Assembly: GCF_050624435.1 (NCBI RefSeq)
Contig: NC_134534.1
Location: 63,883,501-63,947,500, forward strand
Direction of reading: 5' to 3'
Length of the DNA stretch: 64,000 bases
DNA from: Tenrec ecaudatus
Taxonomy: Eukaryota > Chordata > Mammalia > Afrosoricida > Tenrecidae
Shown here: piece after piece, positions 23,231 through 35,800 of the stretch
Layout: each line of letters starts with the position of its first letter
Numbering within the stretch: position 1 is the stretch's first letter
The notes under the pieces: model-generated
Databases searched by the model: none
The model's input: the letters and a program-made list of their open reading frames with translations, nothing else
Told to the model about the DNA's origin: nothing
Made by a program: the position numbers and the translations under genes

Positions 23231-23339
23231 TACTAGTTGCTCAGACCAAAGACCTAGTTTTAATTTTTTTCATAGCTTGTATCTGCTTCATCATTGAATC
23301 TTGGTGACCAAACCTTCAAAATCCCGTGAATCCAGAATA

Positions 23340-23664
23340 TGAAGGAGTACAAAAAAACGAACATTTTTTCAAAGCTAAGTGTGAATTACTTTCCAAAACA
23401 ACCTTATCCCCTTCAAAGTACTCTCCTTCACACTGAATACATTTGTCAAATCCGCGATACCGCTTCTGGAAACATTCTTCAGACTCAGCTGCTTAGATGG
23501 CTTACAGCACCTCTCTCATTTTTCCTTCACCTCTTCTGCATCCTCAAACTGCTGTCCTTTCATGTCCCTCTGCATTTCAGTACACAAAAAGAAGTTTCAG
23601 GGAGTGAGGTCAGGTGAGTAAGGTGCATGGGGCAAGAGAGGCATGCTGTTTTGTTTTCATGGGA

Positions 23665-23695
<31 letters not shown>

Positions 23696-24705
23696 CCAAA
23701 ACTGATGCACTGAGATATCTGCATGAACAGGTGCATTAATGTGGTGGCAAAACCAGTCCCCCATCTTCCAAAAATCAGACATTTTGTCACACATTGTTAC
23801 ACAATCTATTAAAGACCTCTAAATAGAAAGCTTGATTAACAATCTGACATGGTGGAACAAACTCCAAATGCACAATTCCCCTCACATCAAAAAAAACAAA
23901 CAAATGAGCATCATCTTGACTTTGATTCCACTTAATGAATTTGGAGGGGGTTGGGGAGGTGAGGTGACGATGGTGTCTTCCACTGGCTTGATTGATGCTT
24001 GCTTTTGGAGTCATCAGAATAGTACCATGTTTCATCACCAGTAATGACCTTGGAAATAACATCTGGGTTGCGTCAGAGCTGTTCTTTCAAAGCTGTTCTT
24101 CAGAGCTGTTTCCACTCAACACTCTTTTTCCGAATCAGTCAGAACCTGAGACACACACTTCACAGTGACTCTTCTCATTCCCAAATCTTTCATTAAAATT
24201 TGCTGAACCGAGCTCACAGGAAGTCCAGATAACTTCCTCGTCTCTTCAATGGTCTGTCATCAGTCTTTGAGCACAAATGCACACATTTAGTAGACATTTT
24301 CATCAGTTTGGGAAGTTGACAGACATCCAGAATGAGGTTTGTCATCAATCCATATTTTACCTTTTTTGAAATGAGAAAATTACTCATACACTTGAGTTTT
24401 TCCCATAGCGCTGTCTTGTGAGCTGTGTGCAACACCACAACAGTTTCTGTGGCATTTTTCCTGAGCAGGAAACAAAATTTCACAGCTGCATGTTCTGTTG
24501 GCCATCACACACACACACACACAAAGAGGTTCAAGCAAAGTGCTTTTATGGAAAAAAAAAACTGTGAACAGAGAGAATCTTCCCAGGTGATGCCACTGGG
24601 TGCACTAACTCAGAGTTGCTCAATGCTCATTTGTGGGGAAAATGCATACTACGAAAGCTCTGCCAAGCCACGCTTTTCTTACGTTTTTTGGCAAGTGCCC
24701 CCTCC
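23340..24705 (-). pseudogene. Tc1/mariner-family mariner transposase copy, inactive
   Basis: On the minus strand, pieces of a mariner transposase appear in order across several frames: KFCFLLRKNATETVV (N-terminal HTH start, near 24480), VITGDETW (first catalytic Asp, near 24040), FFDVRGIVHLEFVPP, then HHINAPVHAD where the family has HHDNA, YSPDLTP followed by a stop and Asn where the third Asp belongs, and the C-terminal RYRGFDKCIQCEGEYFEG (near 23450). At least two catalytic residues are lost, frames are broken and a (TG)14 run interrupts it. The ends resemble each other inverted (gaaggagtacaaaaaaacg and acgttttttggcaagtgcccc), with possible TA duplications. Confidence 0.85.
23667..23694. 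repeat. Microsatellite (TG)14 inside the mariner
   Basis: Perfect run lying between the second and third catalytic regions of the transposase remnant. Confidence 0.95.
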
Positions 24706-25039
24706 TATAACTATTGTTCACCACCCCTGTGGTTTTCCGCCACCTCTGTCAGTCCAACCATTCTTTGATACTCAGATTATTGAAAGGACCTCTGAATGGG
24801 AGGAGTGCTCAATAAGATTATCATATGTAGATTAATGATGGCGTGGATAAATTAAAACATACCGAGGAAAGTGTATTTAGACAGAATGTTATGGTTAGGA
24901 AAACAAGAAATTGTTAATGCTCTGAATCTATGAATGGCTATTTCTCATTAGTAAAATGCTATAAAAATAAACTCAAACTCAAATTAGGGAAGTGGTAGAA
25001 CGTCCTGGTTAAAAAAAAGTAAAGCAGAATTCAACTGTG

Positions 25040-26015
25040 TGGATCATGGCAAAGTAAGGATAGACTTGAGAGGAATGTGGAATTCAGAACATCTAATTGT
25101 ACTCATGCAGAACATGTTCATGGCTCAAGCGACAGTTGTGCAAACAGAGCAAGGGAATAGTTTAAAATCATGAGAGTGTGTGCCAGGGTTGAATCCTCTC
25201 ACCATAATTATTCAATCTGTATGCTAAGCAAATGATAAGAGAAGCTAGGTTATTTGAAGAATAATGTGACATCCGGTTTGGAGGAAGGCTTATTAACAAC
25301 CAAAGATATGCACTGCCTTCACATTGCCTCCTAAAAGTGAGGAGGACTTGAGGCACTTGCTGATGAATATATAAAAAAAAAACTTGGCTTTCAGTATGGA
25401 TAACAACTCAATATAAAGAAAACCAAACTCCTCACAACTGTGTCAATAGGTGACATCATGATAAATGGAACAAAGGTCGAATTCGCCAAGGATTTTGTCT
25501 TGCTTGGATCCAGGCGCCTTGCAAATGGAAGCAGCAGTCAAGAGATCAAACAATGCATTGCACAAGACCTCTTATAGAACAGTGAGGATGTTACTTTGAG
25601 GATTAAGGTGTGCCTACCCAACCCATGGTATTTTCCATTGTGTCATATACATGTAAAAGTTGGACATGGAGTAAGGAGAATCAATACATTTAAATTCTGG
25701 ACTTTCAAAAGAACAAACAAATCTGTCTTGGCTGAAGTACAGCCAAAATGCTCCTTAGAAGTAAGGATGGCGAAACTTTGTCTCACGCACTTTGCCTAGG
25801 TTATCAGAAGAGCCCAGTCCTGGAGGAGAGCATCATGCTTGGTAAAGTAGAAGAGCCATGAGAAAGAAGAAGGCCTTTGAGGAGATGGATTGACACCATG
25901 GCCACAGCACTGAGTTCATACATAAGGACAATCTTAAAGAAGGCACAGGACTGGGTAGTATTTTGTTCTGCTGTCTCTATGAGTTGGAAGCCATTGGATG
26001 GAACCTAAAAACAGC
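25040..26015 (+). mobile_element. RTE LINE, RT domain to 3' tail, decayed
   Basis: gttgaatcctctcaccataat, caatctgtatgctaagcaaat, gaggacttgaggcacttgctg, tttcagtatggataacaactc, ctccttagaagtaaggatggc, ending tgagttggaagccattggatgg. Multiple stops. This is the longest 3' half in the window. Confidence 0.85.
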
Positions 26016-26019
26016 AAGG

Positions 26020-26810
26020 CAGCATACAAGTGCTGCTTGACCTCTAGAAAGTTATGCAGTTTTATAAACATCAAGAGAGAGACTGGGAGAATGGGTCAGT
26101 TTGCTTTCTCTACCCAAATAAGCCACTTCTCCTCAACCAATTTCTGATGTGTGGGGTTCAGTCCCACTGCTTCCAGATCTTACTCTTTTCAAGATCACAC
26201 AGACATACTGATGCACGTGTGGAAGGTTTACATGTAAAATGTTCATTTTAACACTATGCAGAGCCAAGTAACCATGCCTACTTTGTGGGAGTGGTTGGTG
26301 GGCCTCTGATGTAAGGTATCCTTAGCACCATTATGCTGGAATGGAAGAATTGTTCTCTCTCTTCAGGGGAAAGAATGAGCCTGGAATTATCCTGAGGAAG
26401 AATTGATGTGTTTCAACTGAATCCTCCTTTGATATAATTTGCCTGTTGAAACCAGCTGCTGTGTCGTAGCAGTGGAAAATGTAAGAGCTGATCATTTATA
26501 TATTAACCAATAGGATCCTAGGAAATCCATTCATTTAGTGATTTACAATTTGATGGGGGAGGGAGACAATGTAGATACTACCAAACAAATAAATGCACAT
26601 TTGCTAGTACGTTACATTTATAAAGACATCTTTATAAAGGATTCACTTTATAAAAGGATCACCTGGTATGTAAACCTTTACTTCTTTTGAAGTTTTCTTA
26701 GTCCTTCAAGACCCTACTCCACGGAGGACATTCATGTTGAAGACACCTGTCCCTCACTCACAGAGCCTGAGTGATGATTCCCAAATGTAGGTGCTGGAGA
26801 AACACCTGAC
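26020..26810. other. Intronic, no gene seen
   Basis: Nothing recognised. Confidence 0.4.
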
Positions 26811-26814
26811 AAAT

Positions 26815-26998
26815 CAGAAGTGGTTGCCATTGAGCTGACTTCAACTAGGGGAGCTCAGTAGCGCTCCATAGGGTTCCAAACGCTGCATTTTGGCAAGTAG
26901 ACCTCGAGAACTTTCTTCTTTGGTGCTGCTGAATTAACTCAAACCAGTAACCTTTCAATTAGCAGCCAAGTGCTTAATTGTTTGCTTCACTGCTGCTG
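26815..26998 (-). mobile_element. AfroSINE, antisense, diverged
   Basis: ttgccattgagctgacttcaa, ctccatagggttccaaacg, agcagccaagtgcttaattg. Confidence 0.65.
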
Positions 26999-26999
26999 A

Positions 27000-28005
27000 A
27001 TACATATTCAAGTGAAATTATGTGATACAAAGGAAATTATCTCTAGGAGACCTTGCCTTTTTGCCTAACAGGTAACTCTTTCACTATATGGCTTCTTTAT
27101 ACATTAATAGGTGGGTAGTTGAGTTACATAACATTTTCCTTGGCTTTAACTTAGAATTCTGTAAAACTGTAACCTTGGGAAATTGTTCCAGAATTTCCTC
27201 GGAACGATTGAAAAGGCAGATGCCGAACACGATTCCAGAGCTATCCAATCAGACCCTCATGAACCTGTAGTTACAAAGATGCGATGACATGTTCCTCTGG
27301 TTAGAGGCAACTGGAAGATGGCCGTTTATGTGGTGTGTGCGTGTGCAGGGATGCAGGAGACAGAGCAGGAAAAGAGGCCCGGAGTTCTCTGCAGTAATAA
27401 GGATGTGGCATCCCCAACACACTACCATACCTCATGGAAAATTGAGGAAAATACAGGCAATACTAGTAGTCACCATTGGTGACTTTTTCACACAAAATCA
27501 CTTTGATCAGTATTCTTCCTTTCATCTCTGGCTTACAGATGACCCAACATGAAAGGAAAAGTAAAAATAGCATTTTTTTCAGGAAAGGCCACCCACTGTC
27601 GGGTAGTGGGTGCTAAAATCTGTAAGGATGCTGATTCTGTGTGTTTGTGGAACACAGAATTATGGGTGAGAGATGGGGAAACTCACTCTGCATGTTGTGT
27701 AACTGAGCCACTATCATCCGCTTTGTGGGCGACAATTCTAATCAAAGCGAGCATTTAGTCTATGTCTACATGGATGTGAGAATTGAGCTAGCAGGTGGTG
27801 CTTGTGGTGCTTATGGATCTGAGTCCTTGGATTCAACCAACTCTGGATAGAGAACAACTTTAGAGGGGTGAGGGACAGTAAAATTCTCAAAGAAATCCTC
27901 AACAGTTCAGAGGGTGCTTAAAGTGCTGTTTATGTATTATTTACATTGGGCTTCAGTACTTTAAGTAGTCTAGAGATGATTTAAAATATAAGGGAGGAGA
28001 TGCTA
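27000..28005. other. Intronic, no gene seen
   Basis: Open frames at 27088-27758 show no family resemblance. Confidence 0.4.
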
Positions 28006-28007
28006 GA

Positions 28008-28258
28008 CATCTTACTTACTTTGGGCATGTTGTCAGGAGACAACATGTCCTTTTTAGTGGAAAAGGACATCATACTTGGTAGAGAACACAAAAGGAAGGC
28101 CTTGGGAAAGTTGGATGGACAGAGTGGCTGCAACAATGGGCCCAGACATAAGAACCATTGTGAGGCTGGCCCAGCACCTAGAGATGTTGCTTTCTGTTGT
28201 ATGTCAGGTCACTATGAATTGGAACCGTCTTGATGTAACCAATCGACAACAACACGAT
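28008..28258 (+). mobile_element. RTE LINE 3' tail
   Basis: ttactttgggcatgttgtcag, aaaggacatcatacttggtag, gagtggctgcaacaatggg, tcactatgaattggaaccgtc, and ends gacaacaaca. Confidence 0.85.
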
Positions 28259-28259
28259 T

Positions 28260-29550
28260 TTAATCAACCTCTAAATTTTTGTTTCTTCTCTAGTAGAGAA
28301 CAATATGCAAATACTGTTCCATATTATATAAAGACCTTGAGCAGCTATGGATTTTGTTATGGGGAGGAATGCTCCTGAAACCCATACCCTGCAGATACCG
28401 TGTTTAGACATCATGGAAACACTGATGGCTAAGGTAAGGGAGCTAGCAGGTACATTAGGTAGGAGAAATACATACCTAACTTTCTGAAATCTCTAATGAT
28501 ATTTCTTTCAAAAATAATTATTACCCCCCCAAAAATATGTTTAAACATTTCCAGCAAGTTAGGGAACTCTCTTTTCTTATACTCACAGCAAGCCTATAGC
28601 CAGAATGCGCATTTGAACAACAAGCAAAAGAACTCAGGAGAATGTGAATCCACAGGAGATTGTGCCCACTGAATTCATTAACCTCACGTTAGCTGTCACC
28701 CACTGAACGAGAGCAATTGGACAGGAAGGAGTTCTCTCTCCTCTATATTGACCAGTCACCTCAATGCTGGGGGCCTTTCAAGACGCACACCTGTTGGAGC
28801 CCAACAGAGAGGACAACTAGGGTCAAAGGCACCCCTTGCTCCTACGAGGATTTAATGGACATCATCTGTGTGTGCATGTGGAGTCCCTGGGGGGAGTTAA
28901 AACATTGAGCTCAGCTGCAAACTGAAAGAAAAACCAACCAAAAAAGAGGTTCTGGTCCACTAGAAATGCTTTAGAAAAAGAGCCTCACAATCTACTTTAG
29001 GAAAAAGCAGCCACTGAAAATCCAGGGGAGCACAAATCGACTTTGACATTCCTGGGGTTACCATGAATCAGGACAGACTTGATGGTTATTGGTTACGGGT
29101 GTGGGTGTGATATATAAGTGTGTGAAAAGTATCTTGCTTTTCCATTCCTATAATGACACAATCTCTTCTTACCATATCCAGGATCGTCAGAGAGTGACTG
29201 TGTTCTGATAGGCTGATTTGCAACACTATTAATGAGAAAGGTGAATATTTAACAGAAGAGGGCAGGAGAGATTCTGAGACTGGGAGCCAAGGGTCTAGGA
29301 CAAAGATGCTCATAGCCTTCAAAGGCTACATCACAGTGCCAAGATTTCCCGTGTATCTTCTGAGGGTAAAAATAATACCGGAGGAAAGATTTGATTTTAT
29401 ATTAATCCTTTTGAAAGCTCAGCAATGTCCCCAGATAAAACACATGTAGGGGAATTCCCTGTTGAGGGAGCACAAAAGTAGGAGAGATGAATGCACGAAG
29501 AGGTGCATGATCGTCTTAAGGGGACTGTGATTGACTTTGTCGCCAGGTAG
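28260..29550. other. Intronic, no gene seen
   Basis: No clear repeat except a SINE-like scrap at about 28990-29085 (ggttaccatgaatcaggacag). Confidence 0.4.
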
Positions 29551-29554
29551 AACT

Positions 29555-29705
29555 TGCCTCTCATTTGCACGATGTACGAAAGTGGGGCAGCTACTCATCT
29601 TCTCTGAACTCCATGTCCGATTTCTTTAAAAAAGAGAAAAAGGAGCGCATCTCCCACGGCTCTTATGAGGGTGAGGTGAAATAGCAACTGCTCGGGCAGG
29701 CTTTA
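29555..29705 (+). mobile_element. MIR-like ancient SINE
   Basis: gctactcatcttctctgaact...tgagggtgaggtgaaatag follows the MIR core order. Confidence 0.4.
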
Positions 29706-29737
29706 GGTGGGCGTAAGGTCAGCAGTTGTTATCGTTG

Positions 29738-30075
29738 AGGAGCAGCTGTGGTCCAGTGGCAGAGTTCTCACCTTCCTTGTGGGAGATCCAGGTCCAATTT
29801 CCAGCTACTCTCCTTCATGTGCAGTGATCACCCCTCTGTAGGTATAGGCTGTGTATTGCTTTGACATGACCAGAGTTCAGCAGAGGTCCAAGACAAGAAC
29901 AGGTTAAGGAGAATGCTCTGATGATTGCTTTGAAAAGCAGCCAATCAAAATCCTTTGGCTCACAATGTTCCGATCAACAACCCATCCTGGGGGTGGAACA
30001 GAAGCAGGCAGTGCTTTGCTCTATTGTTCATGGGCTCCCCATGAATCAGGGCAGTTAACAACAACAAAAAATATT
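29738..30075 (+). mobile_element. tRNA-derived SINE of another subfamily
   Basis: gtggtccagtggcagagttct and gagatccaggtccaatttcc look like A- and B-box regions of a tRNA-type head. The tail ctccccatgaatcagggcag ends in aacaacaaca like the RTE tail. Confidence 0.55.
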
Positions 30076-30079
30076 ATCA

Positions 30080-31860
30080 TCACTTTTATTAGAGATTTGG
30101 GCACTGGAAGGCTGGTGGTGGCAGTGAGTGGTGGACTTTGGGTCACAGTACCTGGCCATCGGATGTTTCAGAGACTTGGAGGCTTCCTCTCAAGCACAGG
30201 CCAGTTGGACGAAATGACAGTGTGTGAATCCTAAAACAATGATCGGAACCAGAATTGTGGCATGAGAGGGCGTTTGCTTATGGAGTACATAACACCCAAC
30301 AGTGGACTATGAAAATTAGAGAACATTTCAGGAGTCTTAAAATGAATGCACCGCTTCAAGTCTCTCTCTAACATAAAGAGAGGAAAAACATAAAGTCCCT
30401 CTTTAACATAAAGTTTGTGTAAAAATCCCATTGATTTATGCCATTTTCCACATACTTTTTGAAGCCCTCTTGTATACTTTGGGGAGAAAGCTGCAGCTGG
30501 CTACTCTCAGACATAGTCTTAGAAACCCACAGGCAGGCAGCTCTACCCTGTCCTATGAGTTGGAAGTAACTCAATGGCGGTGAATTCAGTTTGGATTCAT
30601 ATGTTTTACCTTTAAATTATAGGAGCATTTGTGGATGCCCGCTAGGACTATCATTCCACATTGGACTTGTGAGCCAGGAGGATATTTTCATGGGTGATTA
30701 CATTTCTTCACCAATTCTGATGACAGAAACTGATTTTTTGATTATTGAAGTATCCTGTGTGACACAAGCAAACACCATGTCTTGCCACTGGCTCCTTGGT
30801 AGAAGAATTCAAATGCCTTTCCGCCTACCTACTGCTGCTGAAAACATGATCTCGCTGGAATGCAGAGAGAATGATTTGGTAAAACATTTATCTTTAACTA
30901 AATTATGAAATATGAATTCTATGCACTTTTTAGTAGAAAAAAGCATGTATCCTTAAGTAACATTTCTGGGTTGTTTCAATTTGGAATATGTGGTGTGAAA
31001 TTTTAAGAGAGTTCATGAAAGTTTAGTCTAAATACACAACGTATTGGGCATTTTCCCATCTCCATGTCAAAAGCAAAAATGCTTGCTACCTGATTTTAGA
31101 TGCTATGGGTAGCATGGACTAGAAATATTCTAATCTCTTCCTTCCAAACCTCAATCTAGGATCTATTTTATGCCAAATGCTTTTCTTGACCAGTGTAAAT
31201 TCTTAGTTTTCATCTGTTTCCTACCTTCTCAACATTTCTTCAGAAATTCTCATAGACAACTAAATATTCAACTATATAAACATTTAATGGTCACTGATTG
31301 ATAACAATGGTTCATAAATATAGTAAATTCAGGATATGAGCTAGTCAGACTTGTCATCCTCTAGGTATCTGAAGTCCTTTGATTAGTTTCCACGAACAAC
31401 ATATCCCCCGTGTGTCAGGAGCACTTTGTGTGACCTACTGCTATATAGGTCCTTAAAACAGATTTGTATTAGGGATCACTTAACTTTCAGCACTGCATCT
31501 AAAACATGAACATAGGAAACATTCGTACAAAATTTATTGAGTAGAATTCCCGTGCATAAATGTATCTGTCCATGTTGTCTCCTAATACTGCCCTGTGCCT
31601 TCCACACATAGAAATGGCTCATTTTGACTACCATTCTCATCCCAGATCCTTTGTAATCGAAGAACATTTCCTTCCACCCACTAACAATTTATTCAACTTC
31701 CCAAAGTGTGTCACCTGGAACATAAACCTTGCAGCAACTTAAAGACTCCTAAAAGCTACCCTTTCTCTTGGGCTCCCTAGCGCAGAGAAACCCTGACACC
31801 TCATGTAAAAAGTGAGTCTCCCACTTGACAAAGTGCTCATTCGACTTTTTGTATAAATTC
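30080..31860. other. Intronic, no gene seen
   Basis: A 105-codon frame at 30591-30908 (+) has no family resemblance. One SINE tail scrap at about 30500-30590. Confidence 0.4.
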
Positions 31861-31865
31861 CTTAA

Positions 31866-32580
31866 CTCTAACCCCAACTCTCTGCTATTGAGTAGAGTCT
31901 GACTCTCGAGGACCCTCCAGGACTTGCCTGTGGACTTCTAAGCTATTAATCTTTTTATTTTTTATTCGTTTTATTAGGGGCTCATACAACTCTTATCACA
32001 ATGCATACATACATCAATGTGTAAAGCACATTTGTACATTCATTGCCCTCATCATTCTCAAAACATTTGCTCTCCACTTAAGCCCCTGGCATCAGCTCCT
32101 CATTTTTCCCCTCCCTCCCCGTTACCCCCTCCCTCGTGAACCCTTGATAATTTATAAATTATTATTTTGTCATATCTTGCCCTGTCTGACGTCTCCCTTC
32201 ACCCACTTTTCTGTTGTCTGTCCCCCTGGTAGGAGGTCACATGTAGATCCTTGTAATCCATTCCCCCTTTCCAACCCACCCTCTCTCTATGTTCCCAGTA
32301 TCGCCACTCACATCACTGGTCCTGCAGGGATCATCCACCCTGCATTCCCTGTGCTTCTTGTTCCTATCTGTACCAGTGTACACATCTGGTCTAGCCAGAC
32401 TTGCAAGGTAGAATTGGGATCATGATAGTGGAGGGGAGAGGGGGGGAGCATTTAGGAACTAGAGTATTAATCTTTGTGGGAGCAGAAAGCCTCACCTGTA
32501 CCCTGCAGCATGACTGTTGAGTTTGAACTGCTGACTGTGTAGTTAGTAGCCCAACAGGTAACCCACGGTGCCACCAGTTA
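31866..32580 (-). mobile_element. AfroSINE interrupted by an L1 insertion
   Basis: The antisense SINE runs 31866-31954 (gctattgagtagagtctgac) and resumes at 32465-32580 (gggagcagaaagcctcacct...agtagcccaacaggtaaccc). The L1 sits between the halves. Confidence 0.85.
31955..32464 (-). mobile_element. L1 3' end inserted into the SINE, with target duplication
   Basis: 510-bp 5'-truncated L1 3' end, antisense, bounded by an exact 11-bp duplication TATTAATCTTT (31944-31954 and 32465-32475). The poly-A complement (ttttattttttattcg) lies at the expected low-coordinate side. Confidence 0.9.
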
Positions 32581-33149
32581 GTCTTAATGATTTGATTCCT
32601 AACTCCTTCAACGCATTCATCCACTTGTTCACACCCTCAGAGCCTCAAGCCTCATGGGTGTAGGCTCCAATGATCTCGTACCCAGACTTCATAACAGCCT
32701 TGCGACTAATGGCTTGTTCTTTACTCCCTCCTTTTTCCAGTCCATCCCTCATGTTGTGGCCAGAACGACTTTCAATGAAATGTAAATGTTAACATGCCAC
32801 TTCCCTGCTTAAAACTTCCTTTGTAATTCCTTTGATCTTAAAGTATAAGCATCCCTACTTCCTCCCTCAGTCTTCTCAACCAACAATCTCTCTTTCGTGC
32901 AGTAAAACAAACCATTCAGGAATTTTTACATGCTTCTTGAATGCAACATGACACCTCTTGGCTCTGGGGCTTTGTAGGTGCTGCTTCACCCTTTTCTCTC
33001 TTAGAGCACCTGCCCACACCAGTGTACATCCTTCTTTTTTCCGAGCTCCCTCCTGGACAAATGAGTTGCCATAGAGCCTAATCCAATTTATGATAATCCA
33101 ATGTGTGTCAATCGTGGGCTCCATCAGGCCATCAATCCTTGATTTTTCA

Positions 33150-33262
33150 GTACATTTCCAGTCTTTTTTGCCAGGTGTCTTGGAGTACATTTGTACCACC
33201 AACCTTTCGGTTAGTGGCTCAGCATGTAAACCATCTGTACCACCCAGGGACTCCAATACTGG
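33150..33262 (-). mobile_element. AfroSINE head, antisense
   Basis: accaacctttcggttagtgg...tgtaccacccagggactcc. Confidence 0.7.
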
Positions 33263-33389
33263 TATCTATTTTTTTTATTTGACATTTGAAATTTTTGTTT
33301 CCTCCGGATGTTTTCCAAGTGCTCTCCAGCCAAAGTCTGGCCTGGATTCTGTCACCTCACACCATTCTGTATTTCCCTCATTTTAGTCC

Positions 33390-33565
33390 TCAGCACAAAC
33401 GGGATTGATGCATTTGAATTGTGGTGCTGGAGAACAATATTGAAAGCACGATGGATGGCTAAAAGACAGATGGGTTTGTATGAGGAGGAAGGAAGGCCAG
33501 AGTGCTCCTTAGAGGGAAGGATGGCAAGACTTGGTCCTACATTGGACATACGTCAGGAGAGACCA
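33390..33565 (+). mobile_element. RTE LINE fragment
   Basis: gatgcatttgaattgtggtg, agtgctccttagagggaagg, acattggacatacgtcagg. Confidence 0.75.
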
Positions 33566-33596
33566 AAATATACAGAATACATAGCACCAAGCAAAA

Positions 33597-33790
33597 TAGC
33601 CCGGGAAGGACAGTGGTTAAACACCTGACTGCTCACAAAAGGTTGGATTCAAACCCCCTAGTATCCCCACGGGAGAGAAACCTAGTTGTGTGCTCCTATA
33701 AAGATTATTGCCGAGAAAGTCTCATGGGCATTTGTAGTCCATGGTCGGGGTTGTTAGTAGTCAACATCGACTGAACATCTAGTGGCAACA
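33597..33790 (+). mobile_element. AfroSINE, sense
   Basis: cagtggttaaacacctgactg head, gttagtagtcaacatcgactg tail, and a short gcaacaaca end. Confidence 0.7.
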
Positions 33791-34439
33791 ACAGTACTAA
33801 GAAATGGGCATTTGGGAAGAAAAGCCCTACCCAATGTGCCTCATCTCTGCTAGCAGCCCAGCCCTGGCAAGGTTCTCCATCCAGAGCAGGAATGCAGACT
33901 CTGAATGTGCTGGAGAAGTGCCTGCCTGTCAGCAACCTTTCTTGGTTCACTGCTCTCTGGGAACACTTCTCAGGAGCTTTCTAGTGGTCAGAAAATCATT
34001 CATTGAGAAGATTTAGGTTAGAAACATCAAATTTCTCATATTTAAAACAAGAAAATTGATTTGTTCTTTCCAAATGAAAAGCAATGTGCCGGCTGGGATG
34101 AGAAATGCCATTAAAAAAATAGATACCACAAGTCAACTGCTAAATAAAATTTGGAAACAACAGACAAGTTGTCCTCATTGTCCACATTATCTTCTACATG
34201 AAGTACAAAGAAAAAAAATTCTTTATCCCTTGTTACAAATGATCTCTCATCTTAGGCACCTAATTTATCGACTGTTTCCTTGAGTGCATTAATCTACTCT
34301 TTATTCACTCACTCAGCTCTGTTTCTGTGATTTTACTACCTGTAGTAGTTAGTTAGAATATATATTTTCTTTTCCACAGAAATATTACCAAAACCCAATC
34401 CCATGGCCATCCAGTCAGTAATATCTCAGAGTAACCCAG

Positions 34440-34615
34440 CAGGTCAGAGAACTGCTTTGGGTGGGGGGTGGGGTGGGAGAGGGGGTTTGAGGCTGTACAT
34501 CTTTACGGAAGCAGACAGCTTCATCTTTCTCCCTGGGAACAGCACATGGGTTTGAAATACTGACCTTGCAATAAGCAGTCCAACAAGTAACCCACCCTGC
34601 TACCACGGATCCTTC
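34440..34615 (-). mobile_element. AfroSINE, antisense
   Basis: acagcttcatctttctccctg, caataagcagtccaacaagt. A G-rich run (34459-34486) lies inside. Confidence 0.75.
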
Positions 34616-34689
34616 AGAAAAGGAAGCCTTATTAGATCTGTGAGTAATATTTACATACACCCCTGCCCGAAAAAAAAACATTAATATAA

Positions 34690-34880
34690 GGAGTGTTGGT
34701 GGCACAGTAATTAAGAACTGCACTGTAACTGAAAGGTTAGAAGGTTAGACCCAGCAGCCGCTCCAAGGGAAACAGCCTGTTGATCTGCACCCATAAAGAT
34801 GGCAGTCTGGACAAGCTTTGAGGAGAGTTGGTCTGTCATCCAGAGTTGCCGAGCATTGAAAGTGACACAGCAGCCTATAC
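34690..34880 (+). mobile_element. AfroSINE, sense
   Basis: aaggagtgttggtggcacag head, gcacccataaagatggcagt middle, and agagttgccgagcattgaaag tail. Confidence 0.75.
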
Positions 34881-35194
34881 CAATATATCAGTAAAGCTTT
34901 GTGGCGTCTTGAAATCACATTATCCTTTCCTTTTCCAGATTTCAGTTCTGGAGTTCATTTCCATCCTAAGTTCTTCGCTCCATCTGCTGCTTTTGCACCA
35001 CGTGACAACACGTCACCCACTCCGATTCAGTCAGCCTGTAGGTATGTGGGTCCTCCTTCCATTTGTCTAAACATTACACTCTCAAGGGGTGACATCACTG
35101 TGCCCATGTCACCACTTCTCAGCCACTTTTACCGCCAATCTCAATTCACCAAATGCCAGAGGCACATTTCTAAAGTGAAGTTCTGATGAAAATG

Positions 35195-35385
35195 AAACAA
35201 ATTCACTGACATCCAGTTGAACGTGACTCCTGGAGACTATAGGTCGGCTTAGAACTGCCTGTGGGTTTCTGAGACTGCAACTCTCTATGAGAGTAGAAAG
35301 CTTCATCTTTCTCCCATGGAGTGGCTGGTGGTTCTGAACTGCCACCTTGTCAAGGTGCAACTGCTATGCCACCAGGCTCTGCAGC
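35195..35385 (-). mobile_element. AfroSINE, antisense
   Basis: acatccagttgaacgtgactc, gtgggtttctgagactgcaac, catctttctcccatggagtg. Confidence 0.85.
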
Positions 35386-35594
35386 TCCAACACGAGGTGT
35401 AAAATTTCCAGAGTCTCCCCACTGGCTTTTAAGTGCTCTTCAATCTTTTTTCAAACTCATTAAAAATTTAGCTAACATGTGAAGTTTTTCTTCTCCTGTA
35501 ACACTGCCATCGCTGCATTTCCCAGTGTCACACCAGCCCTGGCCTTCCTGAGCACTCTTCCCCCACGGTTCCTCCCCAGGAGCATTTATGGTTT

Positions 35595-35800
35595 AAAACC
35601 AGTTGTCATGGCGTTAATTTCAACTCAAAGGCACCCCGTGTTTATCAGACTATAATTGTGTTTCATAGAGTGTTCCAATGGCTGCCTCTCCCAAAAATCT
35701 TTCTTTTAAGGTGCCTCTGGGTTGACGCAAACCTCCAGTCTCTCAGTGAGCTTCTGAATGCCTTAGTCTTTGTGCCTCCCCAGGACCCTTGCTATAATGG
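35595..35800 (-). mobile_element. AfroSINE, antisense, strongly diverged
   Basis: gttaatttcaactcaaaggca and gtgcctctgggttgacgcaaa. Confidence 0.45.

Noticed and set aside
24425..24835. 136-codon + strand frame
   Set aside because: Antisense shadow of the mariner transposase remnant and its flank.
29750..29830. Possible tRNA gene
   Set aside because: The A- and B-box-like text is part of a tRNA-derived SINE. No intact cloverleaf or acceptor stem could be folded by eye.
30591..30908. 105-codon + strand frame inside the PI15 intron
   Set aside because: No recognisable motif, no splice context, and antisense to the host gene.
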